A stretch of DNA of 64,000 nucleotides from Sipunculus nudus (lineage: Eukaryota > Annelida > Sipuncula > Golfingiida > Sipunculidae), in contig CM049311.1 of NCBI GenBank assembly GCA_026874595.1, positions 66,215,953 to 66,279,952 on the forward strand, written 5' to 3'. Shown one piece after another: positions 1 through 13,144 of the stretch. The position numbers and the translations under genes were made by a program. The notes beneath the pieces are model-generated. The model searched no databases. It saw only the letters and a program-made list of their open reading frames with translations, and was not told the origin of the DNA. How positions within the stretch are numbered: the first letter of the stretch is position 1; the number at the start of each line of letters is the position of its first letter.

Positions 1-167
1 CACATTATTCCTTGTTTTATACTTGACAGGTGTTCATACATTTCCATGATTCTTTTATGCACATATCACTGTCACATAGCTGAAATACACATTATTAGTA
101 TGACAAATATATAGTTTATATGTAATTATCACCAGTGAGCAGGGCTATTTCCTCTGAGCTTTTCAAA

Positions 168-168
<1 letters not shown>

Positions 169-221
<53 letters not shown>
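169..221. repeat. (GT)n-(AT)n microsatellite
   Basis: A short GT run passes directly into about 20 AT repeats. The flanks from 222 to about 640 are AT-rich and include several ATCGATTAATCG-like motifs, but I see no gene and no secure element ends there. Confidence 0.9.
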
Positions 222-223
<2 letters not shown>

Positions 224-649
224 TTGTAGGAAATGGTTTTGAAATCATAATCGATGATTAAAAAATAAAAACAGCTGATGATCGATAATTTAATCGATTA
301 TTTTATGTACTTTCTATATTACCGTGTAATCTACTGTATACTAGTACCATAAATATTGATCCCAGTAAATAGTCTGACTTGTACATCACAATTCATAATG
401 AAACAATCCATTCACTTGTAGCCAAGTCCAACTTGCCGATTGTTGGCTGCCGCTGCCGGTTCTGTTTTGATGCTGTTCGCTATACATTGTTATTTTGTGT
501 TCGCATATCTCTGACAGGATTCTTTGCATATGCATGCAAAATCATATTAACCGATTATGCAAAATGCAATCGATTCATTAATTTTGGAAAAAAAAGACCA
601 GTCATCAATCGATTAATCGGAACACCACTGTATTACACAGTGAAAACAG

Positions 650-890
650 AAAAGTGGTAAAACGGTTGGCGTTCCTTGCTGGCACCTGGTGACCCGGGTT
701 CAATCCCGAGTGGCTATGAGAGCGAGTTGCAGTGGCCTGTCCAGGTCCCCCTGTTTCCTCCCCCCTAACAGATTTCCGCACGCCACCATCCTTGCCATGG
801 AGAATGCCTTGTGTTAGTTTTTGTGACCAATTGTACCATTCATGTAAGATAAAGTGGCAAGTTTGTTCATATTATTCTTTAAACGAATAA
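650..890 (+). mobile_element. tRNA-derived SINE-like copy
   Basis: An RNA polymerase III-type promoter is visible: an A-box-like stretch around 653-668 (TGGTAAAACGGTTGGC) and a good B box GGTTCAATCCC at 697-707, about 43 bases apart. The sequence downstream is unrelated to tRNA, as in a SINE body. It does not fold as a complete tRNA with CCA-stem symmetry, so a functional tRNA gene is unlikely. The 3' end is uncertain. Confidence 0.5.
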
Positions 891-948
891 ATCATGTTCA
901 TGGTATCAAGAACAAAGAAAAATTGTCCAAAACACACATTGTATTATG

Positions 949-1187
949 TAGGGCTGGTAAAAATTTACTTATATATGATTTTAAAAAAATCAATTTAAAT
1001 AATCCTTTATTGATTTAATCCAACTTTATTTTTATCAACTCCGTTAACAGTTTTTGTAATACAGATCTTTATGATATTACTGTTGAGGGAAATAAATCAT
1101 ATATAAGAAACTATTTAGAAAGTTTTTGCGATTGAAATGTGTCCATTTGCTAACCTAATTTATGAATTATCATGTGCTGCAACCCTA
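949..1187. mobile_element. Possible short hAT-like MITE
   Basis: The left end TAGGGCTG and right end CAACCCTA are near-inverted copies and resemble the ends of the clearer hAT-like element at 19741-20725. The flanking 7-mers TATTATG and TAATATG match at 6 of 7 positions, suggesting a decayed target duplication. The interior is AT-rich with partial inverted symmetry and no ORF. Confidence 0.3.
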
Positions 1188-1439
1188 TAATATGCCTGCA
1201 TACTTACATTTATTGGCCCATTACCAAACTAAATTAAGTTAAATTAAAAAAAAAGCCTCACTCTGTTAAATAACTGTATCTACAACACAAGAAATATGTG
1301 TATTTGGGACTATACATATATGAAGACAAGTAAACTCAAACATAAACAATAAAACAGGAAAAAAAACACATATTTTTCTACGTGCAACACCTGGATTATC
1401 TCAATTAATAGCACTGTTTTATTTTTATAACGACAGAAG

Positions 1440-2090
1440 TACTTGCCCCATATACAGACCCTCCCTGGTACCCTCCATGGGCCAACATGTGTACTCATGT
1501 TGTTCCCACGTCCTAGCCAGCATTGGAACCGGGAGCAAAATGTCACTGGTGCCCACGGGGTTAGCTCATATGGGGCCCATGGATATGTACCAAATGGGTC
1601 CCTTGTTTGCATGCAGTAATAAACCCTCCAAGGACCCTTGTGTCTGCCCTTGTTTAGCCCATTGGTAGTAATTCTTGGGCCCCATATACAGACCCCACCT
1701 GGCATCCTCCATGGGCCCACATGTGTACACCTGTTGGCCCAACGTCCAAGCCAGCATTGGACCCTGGATCAAAAAGTCACTGGTGCCCACGGGGTTAGCC
1801 CATATGGGGCCCATGGACATGTACCACAAGGGTCCCTTGTTTGCATGTGGTGACAAACCCTCCAAGGACCCTTGTGTCTGCCCCTGTTTAGCCCATTGGT
1901 AGCCATTCGTGGGCCCCATATACAGGCCCCACCAGGTACCCTCCATAGGCCCACATGTATACCCATGTTGGCCCCACATCCTAACCAACATTGGACCCGG
2001 GAGCAAAAAGTCACGGGTGCCCACTGGGTTAGCCCATATGGGACCCATGGGTTTGTACATATTGGTCCCACATGGGTCACTTGTTTGCAT
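1440..2090. repeat. 234-bp tandem repeat, about 2.8 copies
   Basis: Copies begin near 1446, 1680 and 1915 (CCCCATATACAG). The period of 234 is a multiple of three. On the minus strand, 1566-2090 stays open for 174 codons with a 78-residue repeat rich in Trp, Gly and Pro (MGPIWANPVGT recurs at the same phase); several other frames are also open here. The unit contains self-complementary CCCATATGGGGCCCATGG. GC content is well above the surroundings. Probably non-coding satellite-like DNA, since adjacent copies break the frame and no flanking exons are visible. Confidence 0.8.
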
Positions 2091-2099
2091 GCTATCTGG

Positions 2100-4440
2100 G
2101 ATACTAGGTTGACTTGCAGTTAATGAGTATAATGAAAATGGAGATCTTAAATTATGCTTTATTTTTTTTAATTATATATATATATAGTTTAAATATTTGT
2201 TTTAGTTAGTATAAAGAAGTCCATGAGGAGGGTATGGGATCGGATTTCCCGCTCCCATATTGAGAAAATGTTTAAATATGTAGTGTTTCTGAAGCACTTT
2301 TTACCAACAAAATATGAGAATTTTCTGTAGTGTCATTCCGCCCTTATGACTTTAGAGAGTCTACGAACAGCTGACTGGCTGTCACTGTCATAGTGCCGTT
2401 ATATCTTTCAGCGGAGAAGGGTCCATGAGGATGCAATATTTTCGTCATTCCTGGGAAACCTCATGGCCTACAAGTACACTGTCAATTAACATAAACCAGA
2501 CTAATTGTTAGCCTTTTAGTATACTTTCTACAAATACCATATCCGCATGAACGGGAAACGTTACGTTTAAACTCAGCATATTGGTAAACCCCTTCGTATG
2601 TTTGAATTTCTTAGCGCATGTACAAGCATGGCTCTCACGGGTTATTGGACCCAGCCAACTTGTTATACTCGTTGTACACTCGCGATACACTCGTTACCGA
2701 AGGGCCGGAGTTTCAGTCTGGGTTGTGAGATCACGTGTTCTCTTGTGTTAATTCAACATTCGTAGTTGATGTTAAGATGATGGGTTTGTTTACCACGATA
2801 TGAATGCAACATGATGGAAGACCACTGTGATTCATTCCTCGATAATGCTTGTATCACGACTCAATTTTTAGTGCCTACTGAGTCGGGTTGTCACGTGAAG
2901 ATTTTCTGGTTGTCAACCACTAAAGTTATATCTTACATAATGTAGTCAAACTTTAGAGGGTTCAATATTTAATATTTATGTTTCTCCAGATTTAGGATTT
3001 CACTTTCAATTGTATGCAGCATGTTGATGTCAGTGGTGAAATTGTCATTCCACGTTTACTTGCAAAATAAAATCTTACAAACCTAATGTTCGGACTAAAA
3101 TAATTGATATTGAAGTCTTATTTTTAAAAATTGCATTTTACCGGTTTTTGTGGTCCTGGGACCGCACATGCAGGACTCGGACACCAGATCGTTAGTTCAA
3201 GTACCCGCATCAGCAGAGGAGCCAAGGAATTTTATCCATGGTCCAACCCCGACCAGGCCGTGCCTCACTTTTAAGTTATATGGCCCAGCAGAGTGTAATA
3301 ACGAAAAGACTCCCTCTCTAATTAAAAAAAATATATAACCGGAAGCTGTCTTAACAGAGCAAATCCCACAGCTGTTCATATGTCCTCAATTTATGAATGA
3401 GTAAGTAACAAACTGTGAATAACTTAATCCTGTCTTTGTTAATGAATAAAAAAGAAATATGAAAAAATGAGAAATAATCACGAATAAAGAGGATGAGAAA
3501 TACATAATAATTACAAAGTTAAAGCTCAACGGGGCGGGGGGGGGGGATGCGCGCGCCGGGGGCGCCCCCCTGGATTTCCAACTTTGTGTTATCCTTTGAA
3601 ATATAAAGTTAATGGTTTACTCAGGTAAATATGAAAAGATTATTCTTTTATTTCACGTCATATTCAACACCTATCAAAATTTAATGACGTCAGAACACTC
3701 AAGAATCCGATATAACTGCATGTGTGTACGTCTGTAGACGTGTTTGTGTGTGGATGAAGGATTTGGTCTTCTAAGATTGATTCAGCATTCATATCATAAT
3801 CTTCATAAGATGATACAGAAAGGAAAAATAACAATCAAGATTATAAATTACTTAATTCATGGAGAGTAGTATTGGTCCATTTTTTTCATGAATTTTGTTG
3901 TTATGGGGTATGACCGGACGAGAATATCCTCTGATCTAAGACTAGGGGAAAGTTTCCAGCAGGCACCCACTTCAGCACATGTCTACTTTTCAGTGCCACT
4001 GCTCTTGACGGAACCTGCAGTTGAGCAGTCTGGGCTAGGCAATTAGCATCTCCCATGACAGAATTGTGACAAATGGGTTAGGATGAGGACATCACATTCA
4101 GACTCCTTATACCTTATCTGCTCTCTTCAGCCAGCTTTATTATCTTCCATTTACAACTGCTGGACGGTGCATCTAACGTGCACGTGGACAATGAGGGAGA
4201 TATATATACGGTCATTTGGCAGTATAGGTTTTACTAGGGTCATTACTCAGGGTAAACATGGCAAGTAAATGATTGGGACCATACCCACAATAATTAATAC
4301 ATAAACAGGAGCTCAGGGACTGTACATTTTCACTTCTGCCAGCTTCTTAACGTCTTTCTCTAGAACAAATAAACAACGGGCTGATGCGTTAATCTGTCTA
4401 CAACCTCCCCTTGTCTCAGTTTCCTCCTTAAGCTGGAGGC
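2100..4440. other. Non-coding stretch, no gene recognised
   Basis: AT-rich unique-looking DNA. A weak B-box-like motif (AGTTCAAGTACCC near 3195) and an 11-base G run at 3536-3546 inside GC-rich sequence hint at decayed dispersed repeats. Open frames here are short and have no recognisable domain or splice context. Confidence 0.6.
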
Positions 4441-4454
4441 AATACCGGGGGTGT

Positions 4455-4458
4455 TTTT

Positions 4459-4490
<32 letters not shown>

Positions 4491-4640
4491 CTTGTTTGCC
4501 AGTATAACCGCTCTCTCTGGCTCAAAAGCAAAGACACTATTTGTCAGTTGTCCCCCCCTCCCTCTCTCTCCCGTGCATATCTCACCCTGGCTCTCTGGCT
4601 GCCCCCTCTCGCTCATATCATTCTGTCTGTGAGAGAGATT
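4455..4640. repeat. Pyrimidine-rich (TC)n tract
   Basis: CT-repeat sequence at about 4458-4492 is followed by further CT-rich DNA to about 4640. The minus-strand frames over it are low-complexity Arg-Glu runs, not a real protein. Confidence 0.8.
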
Positions 4641-4649
4641 ATGGTATAG

Positions 4650-5800
4650 CCTGAACATATAGCAGTGACTCTCATTGTCTTGGTCTCTGTCATCCTCATT
4701 AAATTCACAGATATGTACAATTAAATGTTATTTTGAATATTCGCATGGACTAAACTACAGAAAGAGATATCACATGCTCATTTAAACAATAAACTACAGT
4801 ACAGAAAGAGGTATCACACCCACATTCAACTTCAAAGACTGGCGTCATTTTTTTTTTTTTTTGATTCTATCAATGATGAAGGTTGCTCATCCCCTCTTCT
4901 CCCACTTTGATATGAAGACGGACATAGATACAGGTTGCGGGGTATGAAACGTTCCTCTGTCACACACAGACAACTATACCATATGATATGATCTTGTTAC
5001 GACCTATGAGAAATGCAGCAGTGTATACATGACAAGAAAAGAACTTTACAGACAGACGTCCATTATTCAACCCTTATGCAAGATAAACACTTACGTCATC
5101 ATAAAATCGTTAAGCACACCTTCAACAGTTGACCGTTGTACTTTCTGGAATACACACAATACATTATCGGGCCATCCTGGCCACGCATCTTATTACACTA
5201 GGCTTAATGTTTAATAAATACCTATATTATAATTAATTATAATATCGCACAGCCCTATCGCCCCGACTGGTTCGTAATCTTTTTTTTCGGTGTTATCGGA
5301 ACGATCGTTTACCTACCGGATACAGAGATGGCAAAAGTGCTTTACTGTAAAATGATGATAGGGCTGGTTCCAATGAAGCACTCCAAATTGAGGAGAGACA
5401 GACAAAGACCTCCTTGGATCAGCGACCGGACGTTGAATACCCAAGTTGTCCCAAATCCCCTAGTCATTGGAACGTTACCCAGTATTGATTTCTTGGGGAG
5501 GAAAACGATGAAATATTATATATTTTTCATTTTTTAGTTCGAAGAACGGAGTGGGTATCCACCCCTAATTGTAAATGGTACCAAGTGTGCTCTGTTCATT
5601 CTTGAGATGACAGGCAGTAGGACGCGCCCAGCAGGCCTATACAGGAGGATCTAGTGGCCTAGCAATGTGTTCTTTCTTGGTTTAGATGAACCAGGGTGAC
5701 ACCTGGAAAAAACAACAATCAATGTTTCCTTTTTTCCCTTCATTAAAGTGACATCTTTTCACACATTGATGTTAAGTGCAAAAAAATGAAATATGTAGTT
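4650..5800. other. Non-coding stretch with an orphan hAT-like end
   Basis: No gene recognised. TATCGCACAGCCCTA near 5234-5248 matches the right end of the hAT-like element at 20711-20725, but no matching left end with a target duplication was found, so it is probably a decayed copy. Confidence 0.45.
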
Positions 5801-5801
5801 G

Positions 5802-5830
5802 TACATACATACATACATACATACATACAT

Positions 5831-5861
<31 letters not shown>

Positions 5862-6043
5862 CATATATACATACATACACACACATACATACATTCATAC
5901 ATACATACATACATACACACATACATTATTTCATAGAAATGTATATACATACAAATATATGTACACGCATACATACATGCATACATTCATACATACATAT
6001 ATACAGACATGCATACATACATACATTTATACAAATATAAATA
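5802..6043. repeat. (CATA)n / (TA)n microsatellite
   Basis: About 240 bases of CATA, CACA and TATA repeats. The apparent Tyr/Ile/His/Thr-rich frames on both strands are translations of the microsatellite. Confidence 0.95.
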
Positions 6044-6049
6044 CATTAA

Positions 6050-9000
6050 ATACGCTTTTCCTCTAGTTCAACGTGGGAAACATCGCGTGAAATGAAATCT
6101 TTATTTCAATAATTTTGATGCAATTACCACAGACCTGTTTACCAAATTTTTGAATGGCACCGGCATGAGTATTACTGCACGGTTATATAAAAAAGTTAAT
6201 ACAAACAGAACGAACTCAGGTATAGGAATTTCAATAGCAGTCCGTGTCAGCAAGAAATATGGATTTCAGAATTGTATTATTCTACAGAAGAGACAGGCCA
6301 CATAATTCAAACTGATTCAATATTCAAAAGAAATTCAGGACAGACTGAGATTTCCCTAAAGACACCGTAGCGCAATAATGATAGTGAAATCAGTTATTTT
6401 GGATTCATATACATACTGAGAAGTATGTGCCGTATGTAATTCAAGTAAATCAGTTCAATTCCCAATTTTTTTAGGTTGTAAGTTGTAAGAATTATTTTAA
6501 TTGCATTATTGACTTTAGATTATTGTCCGGGAGTCATTTTTCTACACAGAATGGAGAAAATGATATTTGCTAACATGGACAGCCTTGGACTGGATTTGTG
6601 GTTTTACACAGAATACTTCAGTTGATAAGAAATTCGTGGTCAATCTATTTGATTAAATTGCTATTTTTTCTGTTTAAATAAATGATTTACAAATAAATTC
6701 ATCTCAAAGAATTTCATAAACATTTATAATGCATGCTTAATCGACAGTTCTCGCTACATCTTCGAATTAACCTTTTTGTAAATATTGCGGGAAAGAAAAG
6801 GATTTCTTTAATTTAAAAAAAAAAACTTGGAATGACTTGGACCAATTAGTTCCTCAATAAGGGCCCCGTAATGCCCAATTCCTCAAAATGACACCTTCGT
6901 GGCCATACGGTTTTTTATGGGTCTTAAAATACGGTAGCTTACATCCTCTCAAGAGTGTCTACCTGCTTTACAATTTACAAGAAGACAATAGCCTGAACAG
7001 TTCTTGAGAAAGTGCTTAGGGAAATTAACTTAAATATCGCTGCCTTGCGGTCATATTCTATTTCTAACGGATCTGAAATTCAATAGGGCACATCCTCACT
7101 TGTGTGTCAATCTTTGGTAAATGTTCCCGGCAATATCTTATATGGTTCTTAAGATAATCTCCGCGAAAGAGCGTAACATACTAAAATAAAAACGGATGGA
7201 CAGGCGAGGCGGATAGGGAGACGCTCAGAAGGTGCCTTAAGAAGATTAACGTTAAACACGCTTGCATATTGAACATTAGCATTTCCACTTCGGCTTCCAA
7301 AAGAGATAGATCAAATCATGACGGAAAAAAATATCCGATTTTATACCTTTCTGTATACAAAAGCTCAAACTGGACCATTGCCCAGACAGGTAAAAACGAG
7401 ATTTCATTATAATATATTAAAGTAATATTGTGTCAAAATAATGTATTATTTGACGGATTGATGTACAAAGACCTATGAATAGAAACATGCCACTTAGGAT
7501 AAAACCAATGAAGGACCAAACAGATTGATGATCATTAACATTCAGGATCAGACCAACTCAGAGTCAGACCCATGCAGTATCAGACCCAATCAGAAAAAGA
7601 TTAATTCAGGATCAAACCCATTCAAAAGTTCTGTAGCTTTCAACAATAAAGTGGGTAAACATGTGTATTATTATTTCCCTAGCCAGGAGGACATGCGTTC
7701 ATCCCCATTTGCGTGTGTGTTTGTGTGTAACTCATGCAATATTACACGGAATCTCATGAACTGTTCATGGTATTTGTTGGAATGAACCAACAAAAAAAAA
7801 AATAGATTTTGATGTGGATCCGGTACATAACCAAGATTCAGGAACGACATAAAAGAATATTCAAAAATGTAGAGTCACTTATGCACCAATGAACCTTGGA
7901 AAATTGTCGAAATAAGTGAATGCAAACACGGGTTAGAGAGAAACCAAAAACAGGGAGCCTCACCAGCTGGAGGCTTACATTCCTTGGAATGCACATTATT
8001 AATTTCATTCACCTGTTTAATTTGGCGGGAACCATATTTGCTAGGTATTTATTGGGAAAGGTGAGGACAATATCGCAGTGCATTAGTGCACGTCCCGGGC
8101 ATGGCTGAGGCTGTACCCAGACATTTGGCAGGACCTTTCTGCATGAATTATCAACCTGCCGGGTGGGGACATCATTCCTATCACACTATCACTCCCAATT
8201 AATAAACCAGCTGGACAGTTTAGTTTATTTTGTCTCTAGTTGAAAATATAACTCGATACATTGGTTAATCTCCGTAATTTTTTTCATTGAAATCAGCAAA
8301 CACAGCTCTTTTGTTGTGTTAATCATCAAGGGATATCATGCTCGAAATGATATTAAAAGATAAAAGATACTCATATAATCACTACTTGTTTTATTTTATA
8401 TTCCTTAGTTTCTATCCCTTCATGGAGATGAACAATGCTCAATTTGAGGTCATGGGCTTTCTGGGGTTTTAAGTGTACATAAAGATTTACAATTTATGTC
8501 TATTATCTGACAAAAACAGCTCATTATGGTTAGATAATATGATTTCGCAGCAAATTCATCTCGGCTTATATCTTCTCTCAGCAAAGCCATCCTGTTTCAC
8601 TCCCGGCAAAATAATGCACATTTTCAACTCCCAAACAAGAAGGAGAAACATGAAAGAAGAAACACAGATAAATCACAGGTTACCGTTTGCAGTTTGAAAA
8701 TCTTATTTTTGAAGTTGCGCGGTACCCAAACGGTTTTAGATCGAAATTTTGGCAGGTGCAATGATATTTTATGGAGAAAACTCCTTAGTTTATGTATACC
8801 TTTTATATAGGTATATGCATATTTCTATGGCAAAATGTTTCATGTTCCTGCAATTAATTAAAAACAAAACAGGTTGAATTTTAATCAAACGTGTTACCCG
8901 GTATCAAGTTTCTTTCTTTTGTTTGAACCAATTTAAAGTCGCAGTACTGGAGATGCGACTGGAGATTACAAATGTCATACATTTTCCCTTACGTACATGA

Positions 9001-11340
9001 CACATGGCCCTAACTGCATGAATCATACACTGTGACCTGGAATTTGACCATCCCTGATTCCACTACATGATTAGATTAGACCACCACCTGTGGGCACGTC
9101 AGTTTCCTGTTGATCTGCCCCGTAGTTTCTGAAGAGTAGCCCTCAAATCAATTTGTTACTTGTTTTACACAATGATTGCGTTGTAGTTGCCCATCCTTAC
9201 ATAGGAAGTTTCATTATAACTTTAATCAGCTGGAGCGGTAATTATCTGATTATTTTCGTAATCCTCAAGGAAGTATCTTTCATGTAGCCCAGTCCTAGCT
9301 GGTTCTGATTTCCCATGTATTAAATTGTTCATTTTGTGGTTTCATAAACAAAGACATTTGTCATGTAACTGAAGGGAACGCACACACCGTGCCTCTACAT
9401 GGGTTGAGGCGTGTATAGGCGTAGTTCCTCACGAGATAATGCCTTACACGTATTCCTGCTCGTTAAAAATAGATTACGGGGGCTAATACTCAGACAGGGC
9501 ACTAATTAGGGACTTAATGGCATCGACTCCCGCTATTGTATTCATCCTGACCTGTACAAGCCAGGCAGGAGACAGTAAACTAGACAGTAGAAACGGTAAC
9601 TTGCAAAGAAAATGTTTCTTAATTTGTTTATCATGTTGTTTGCAGGATAGTGATTTTTTATTTACTACAAAGCTGAATCGAGATCATTTCCAGATGTTAA
9701 TAAAGGGGTTTTAGCAATCATAGTGTGTTGGTATATTATGTCATACCATTCCAGAGGCAGTCCACACTCCACAGGCAGAATTAGCAATGCATATAATACA
9801 ATATTAGCGGAAGTGCCTGAATCGCTTTTGCTTGAATTTAGGGTGTATGATATAATAAGGCTCTGGTTTAGATGTCCTTTTGCCTAAATTGTGACATGGA
9901 ACGCCTGTTTTCTCGAATACGATGTTTTACTAGCTACTAGGCTGATGATCGCATGTGAGGGGTTTTAAGAAGGAACATCGACCTATAGCAATATACGGAG
10001 TTTTTAGTTCAGAACAGGAATTCTGGTACTCTCTCTCAGCGAAAATTTGCAAAAATCATAAGACGAAATAAAAAAAAAACACAAAACAGAATTCTAAAAT
10101 AAAACCCGGCTGCGGCAAAGTTTTGATTAAATAGAACAAACACTTTTTAGAATTGAAACAAAAGAACTACTGCCTGTTTCCAAGCAAATCAGTTAAGTGA
10201 TTTTTTATCAGTCAACAATATCTATATACGATCGTGTATAAATTTTTTTTATAATTTTTTGTATAAATTTTAATCCCTATAACGACAGTTGCCGTTTGCA
10301 ATATCACAACTGCTTGACGGGAATGGGGATGGTTAGATACCTCAAATGGCAATAAATAAATAAAGTAGAAAATTGTATGGTATTAAGATATCGGAAAACA
10401 ATTAAAAAGAAAAAAAGTAAAAAAAGATGGAAGCGGCAGGGAGGAAAAGGCATAAGGTTGCAGTGCAAAGGCGACATGAAAAGGAAAGTTAAACAGAGAA
10501 AAAGAAAAAATAACAAGAATCAATGTCATAAAATAAGAATATATGACAGAGAAAAAATTTCCAAACAGAGAATGAGGTTGAACAGAAAGTAGAAATGGTA
10601 ACAAAATTGTTAGGAAAGAAATAACAAAAAAATACACAAAAGGTAAATACAGGCAAGGACAAAAAATAGTTCCAAAATAAATCTGGAGAAATGAGAGATA
10701 GGAAAGAAATTGAGATAAGAAAAAAAGGAAACGAAAAACAACGGACAAAGAGAAAAATACAGCGACAAGAAAAACTGGAACAGAAAAGGAAAACAACAAG
10801 TTAACATTAAAAGTATGAAGACAAAACACCGAGTAGAAAAACAAGTAAAGAAAAGAAACATAAATTATTCTAAACAATACAGCATAGTAAACTGTATAAA
10901 GAAATATAAAACTGATATATCACATATTTAAAAATGATATTACATTATTTTCCATACAAATAACTTATGTAAAAAAAGAGTAGTAAAATTTTATATTTTG
11001 GATAATGGATTTGAAGAAAAGACTAACAGACACAAGAGCCCATTCTACAAATATGACTCTTCAAATATTTATAAGGCTATCACAGCAACTGGCATAGAAA
11101 TGCCTAAACTGACCAGAATATATAGATATTTGATGACATTTTCCAGCTCATCATTTTCCTTCATTTCAGTTAATAAGTTTCCTCATCTGTTTATTAAAAC
11201 TGAGAGGATGGACATTCTACATTTAAAAAAAGAGAATTTTAAATTCTATTGTTCTCTGAATTTTGGTAATTTCTTCAGTGAGGAAAAAAGGAAGCAGCGG
11301 CCAGGAAAGACCTGAGGTATTGATAAAAAAAAACAGAGAG
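6050..11340. other. Long non-coding stretch, no gene recognised
   Basis: AT-rich unique-looking sequence. At 7540-7625 a short imperfect repeat of CAGGATCAGACC-type units occurs. From 10380 to 10870 the plus strand is strongly purine-rich (A/G runs), which creates Phe/Leu-rich open frames on the minus strand that look like membrane proteins but are compositional artefacts. No splice-consistent exons were seen. Confidence 0.6.
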
Positions 11341-11349
11341 AAAGGTGTT

Positions 11350-11355
11350 AACCTG
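11350..11355. repeat. Left 6-bp target-site duplication AACCTG
   Basis: Directly abuts the left inverted repeat; identical to 13136-13141. Confidence 0.8.
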
Positions 11356-13135
11356 TACGGTGGCTGATTTAGGACACAGAAAAAAAAAATATTTATCTCG
11401 AGATCTCGACATAGAATTTCGCAAAAAAAAAAAAAATTTAGGAAGCAAAAAAAAAATAATTTTATGAAGCAAAAAAAAAAAATTTTTAGGAAGCAAAAAA
11501 AAAAAATTTTTAGGAAGCAAAAAAAAAAATTTTTAGGAAGCAAAAAAAAAAAAATTTTATGAAGCAAAAAAAAAAAAATTTTGAAGCAAAAAAAAAAAAA
11601 ATTTTAGGAAGCAAAAAAAAAAAATTTGGAAGCAAAAGAAAAAAAATTTAGGAAGAAACCTCAGCTGGAAAGGGTCTTATAACGCCACTTTGACGTATAA
11701 ACATTTTATCTACAGGCTACTTGTATACAAGGCACTTGAGCAAGTGTTAACATACAGATAAAAACATGTAACCGAGTTTCTGCCGGACGTCTTTCTATTA
11801 CGATCGGTGGCAATTTTTGCACCCCCCCCCCGACCCATATTAGAAAAAAACGTGGATATAGACAAAGACACCGCCTTTACCCATGGCATTGGCTCATTTT
11901 TATGAAAGATTAATAGATTATGTTTACCTAGATTATGTTTATGATTACTTTCACTTCTTTAATATGTATATGCAGAGTTAGCTTGTATTACAAAGATTCT
12001 ATAAATAGGGCAGGTGAATAGCGACTTTAAGACCAAAGCAGAGCATTTTGCTGAAGAAAAATCATGATGAGAGATGATCGAAATTTTAAACCGTTTATTT
12101 ATGAATATAAAACATTTATGAAGATAGGTTGATTAAATTAATCTGAGCTATAGTAAGAGCTATAGTGGATCAAGACTTGGGCTTTAGGGGCTGAGGCAAC
12201 GCCCCTTCCCGACCCCCACCCCCCTCCCAGCGTACCTACCCGAAAACACAGTAATCAGCTTTAGCATATTTTTTATTATGATGGTCTAATACATGTTCCA
12301 TAAAACAACACACCATTTCAATAAAACAAAAGCTGAAAGAAATTGCACAAAAAGCGTGTTTCTATATGAAGCTCATATTTCTTTGTATTCTTAAAATAAT
12401 AAGGTACCCACAATGCATGCATGCAGACCTAAACATTTCTATTTGAGTGATTTATCAGACATGGGTCCGAATCCGCCGTTCAGGTAGAATGTTTCAGATT
12501 CTTTAGGCTTTGACATCTTCCTTACGGATATTAATAATTAAATATTGAATTTATGTTGAACTTTTCTTCAAATCGCCTTATCTCAGGGGATAAACAAATT
12601 TGATTGATTTTAAATTAAATATATTGTATTACCGTTCAGTTAAACACAGTATACATGGTCTTTGTTTTATAATTGCACTAGTAAGCACTCTTCACGTATA
12701 CTGTCCCCATGAGGTTGCTTTGTTTTATGTCAATTCAGCTTCGAATGGTTCGTATAAGTGTGACATTTTATCTGGAGATCTCGAAAGATACTTTTTTTTT
12801 TGCTTCCTAAATTTTTTTTTTTTCGTTTCTAAAATTTTTTTTTTGCTTCCAAAAAAATTTTTTTTTTTGCTTCCTAAAATTTTTTTTTGCTTCCTAAAAT
12901 TTTTTTTTTGCTTCCTAAAAATTTTTTTTTTTTTTGCTTCCTAAAATTTTTATTTTGCTTCCTAAAATTTTTTTTTTTGCTTCCTAAAATTTTTTTTTTT
13001 TTGCTTCCTAAAAATTTTTTTTTTTTGCTTCCTAAATTTTTTTTTTTGCGAAATTCTATGTCGAGATCTCGAGATGTTATCTCGAGATCACGAGATAAAT
13101 ATTTTTTTTTTCTGTGTCCTAAATCAGCCACCGTA
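11356..13135. mobile_element. Foldback DNA transposon (1780 bp) with long terminal inverted repeats
   Basis: The first 24 bases on the left (starting TACGGTGGCTGATTTAGG) are the exact reverse complement of the right end. The element is flanked by identical 6-bp duplications AACCTG (11350-11355 and 13136-13141). The arms, roughly 11356-11660 and 12770-13135, both contain CTCGAGATCTCGA-type palindromes, then an internal short tandem array of units like AGGAAGCAAAAAAAAAATTTT, about 20 bp each, in opposite orientations. The roughly 1.1-kb centre has no transposase-like frame, so the copy is non-autonomous. The superfamily is not clear from the ends. Confidence 0.88.
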
Positions 13136-13141
13136 AACCTG
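13136..13141. repeat. Right 6-bp target-site duplication AACCTG
   Basis: Directly abuts the right inverted repeat; identical to 11350-11355. Confidence 0.8.
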
Positions 13142-13144
13142 ACA

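Noticed and set aside
3170-3230. tRNA-like B box AGTTCAAGTACCC
   Set aside because: No convincing A box or stem structure; kept only as a remark on the surrounding stretch.
5759-6066. Tyr/Ile/His-rich open frames on both strands
   Set aside because: They are translations of a CATA/TA microsatellite.
10383-10877. 164-codon hydrophobic frame resembling a multi-pass membrane protein
   Set aside because: The plus strand is purine-rich with many A runs, so the minus strand reads as Phe/Leu/Ser; no domain, no splice context and a second overlapping frame has the same look.
11223-11567. Phe/Lys-rich frames near 11.3 and 12.9 kb
   Set aside because: They come from the poly-A/poly-T tandem units inside the arms of the foldback element.
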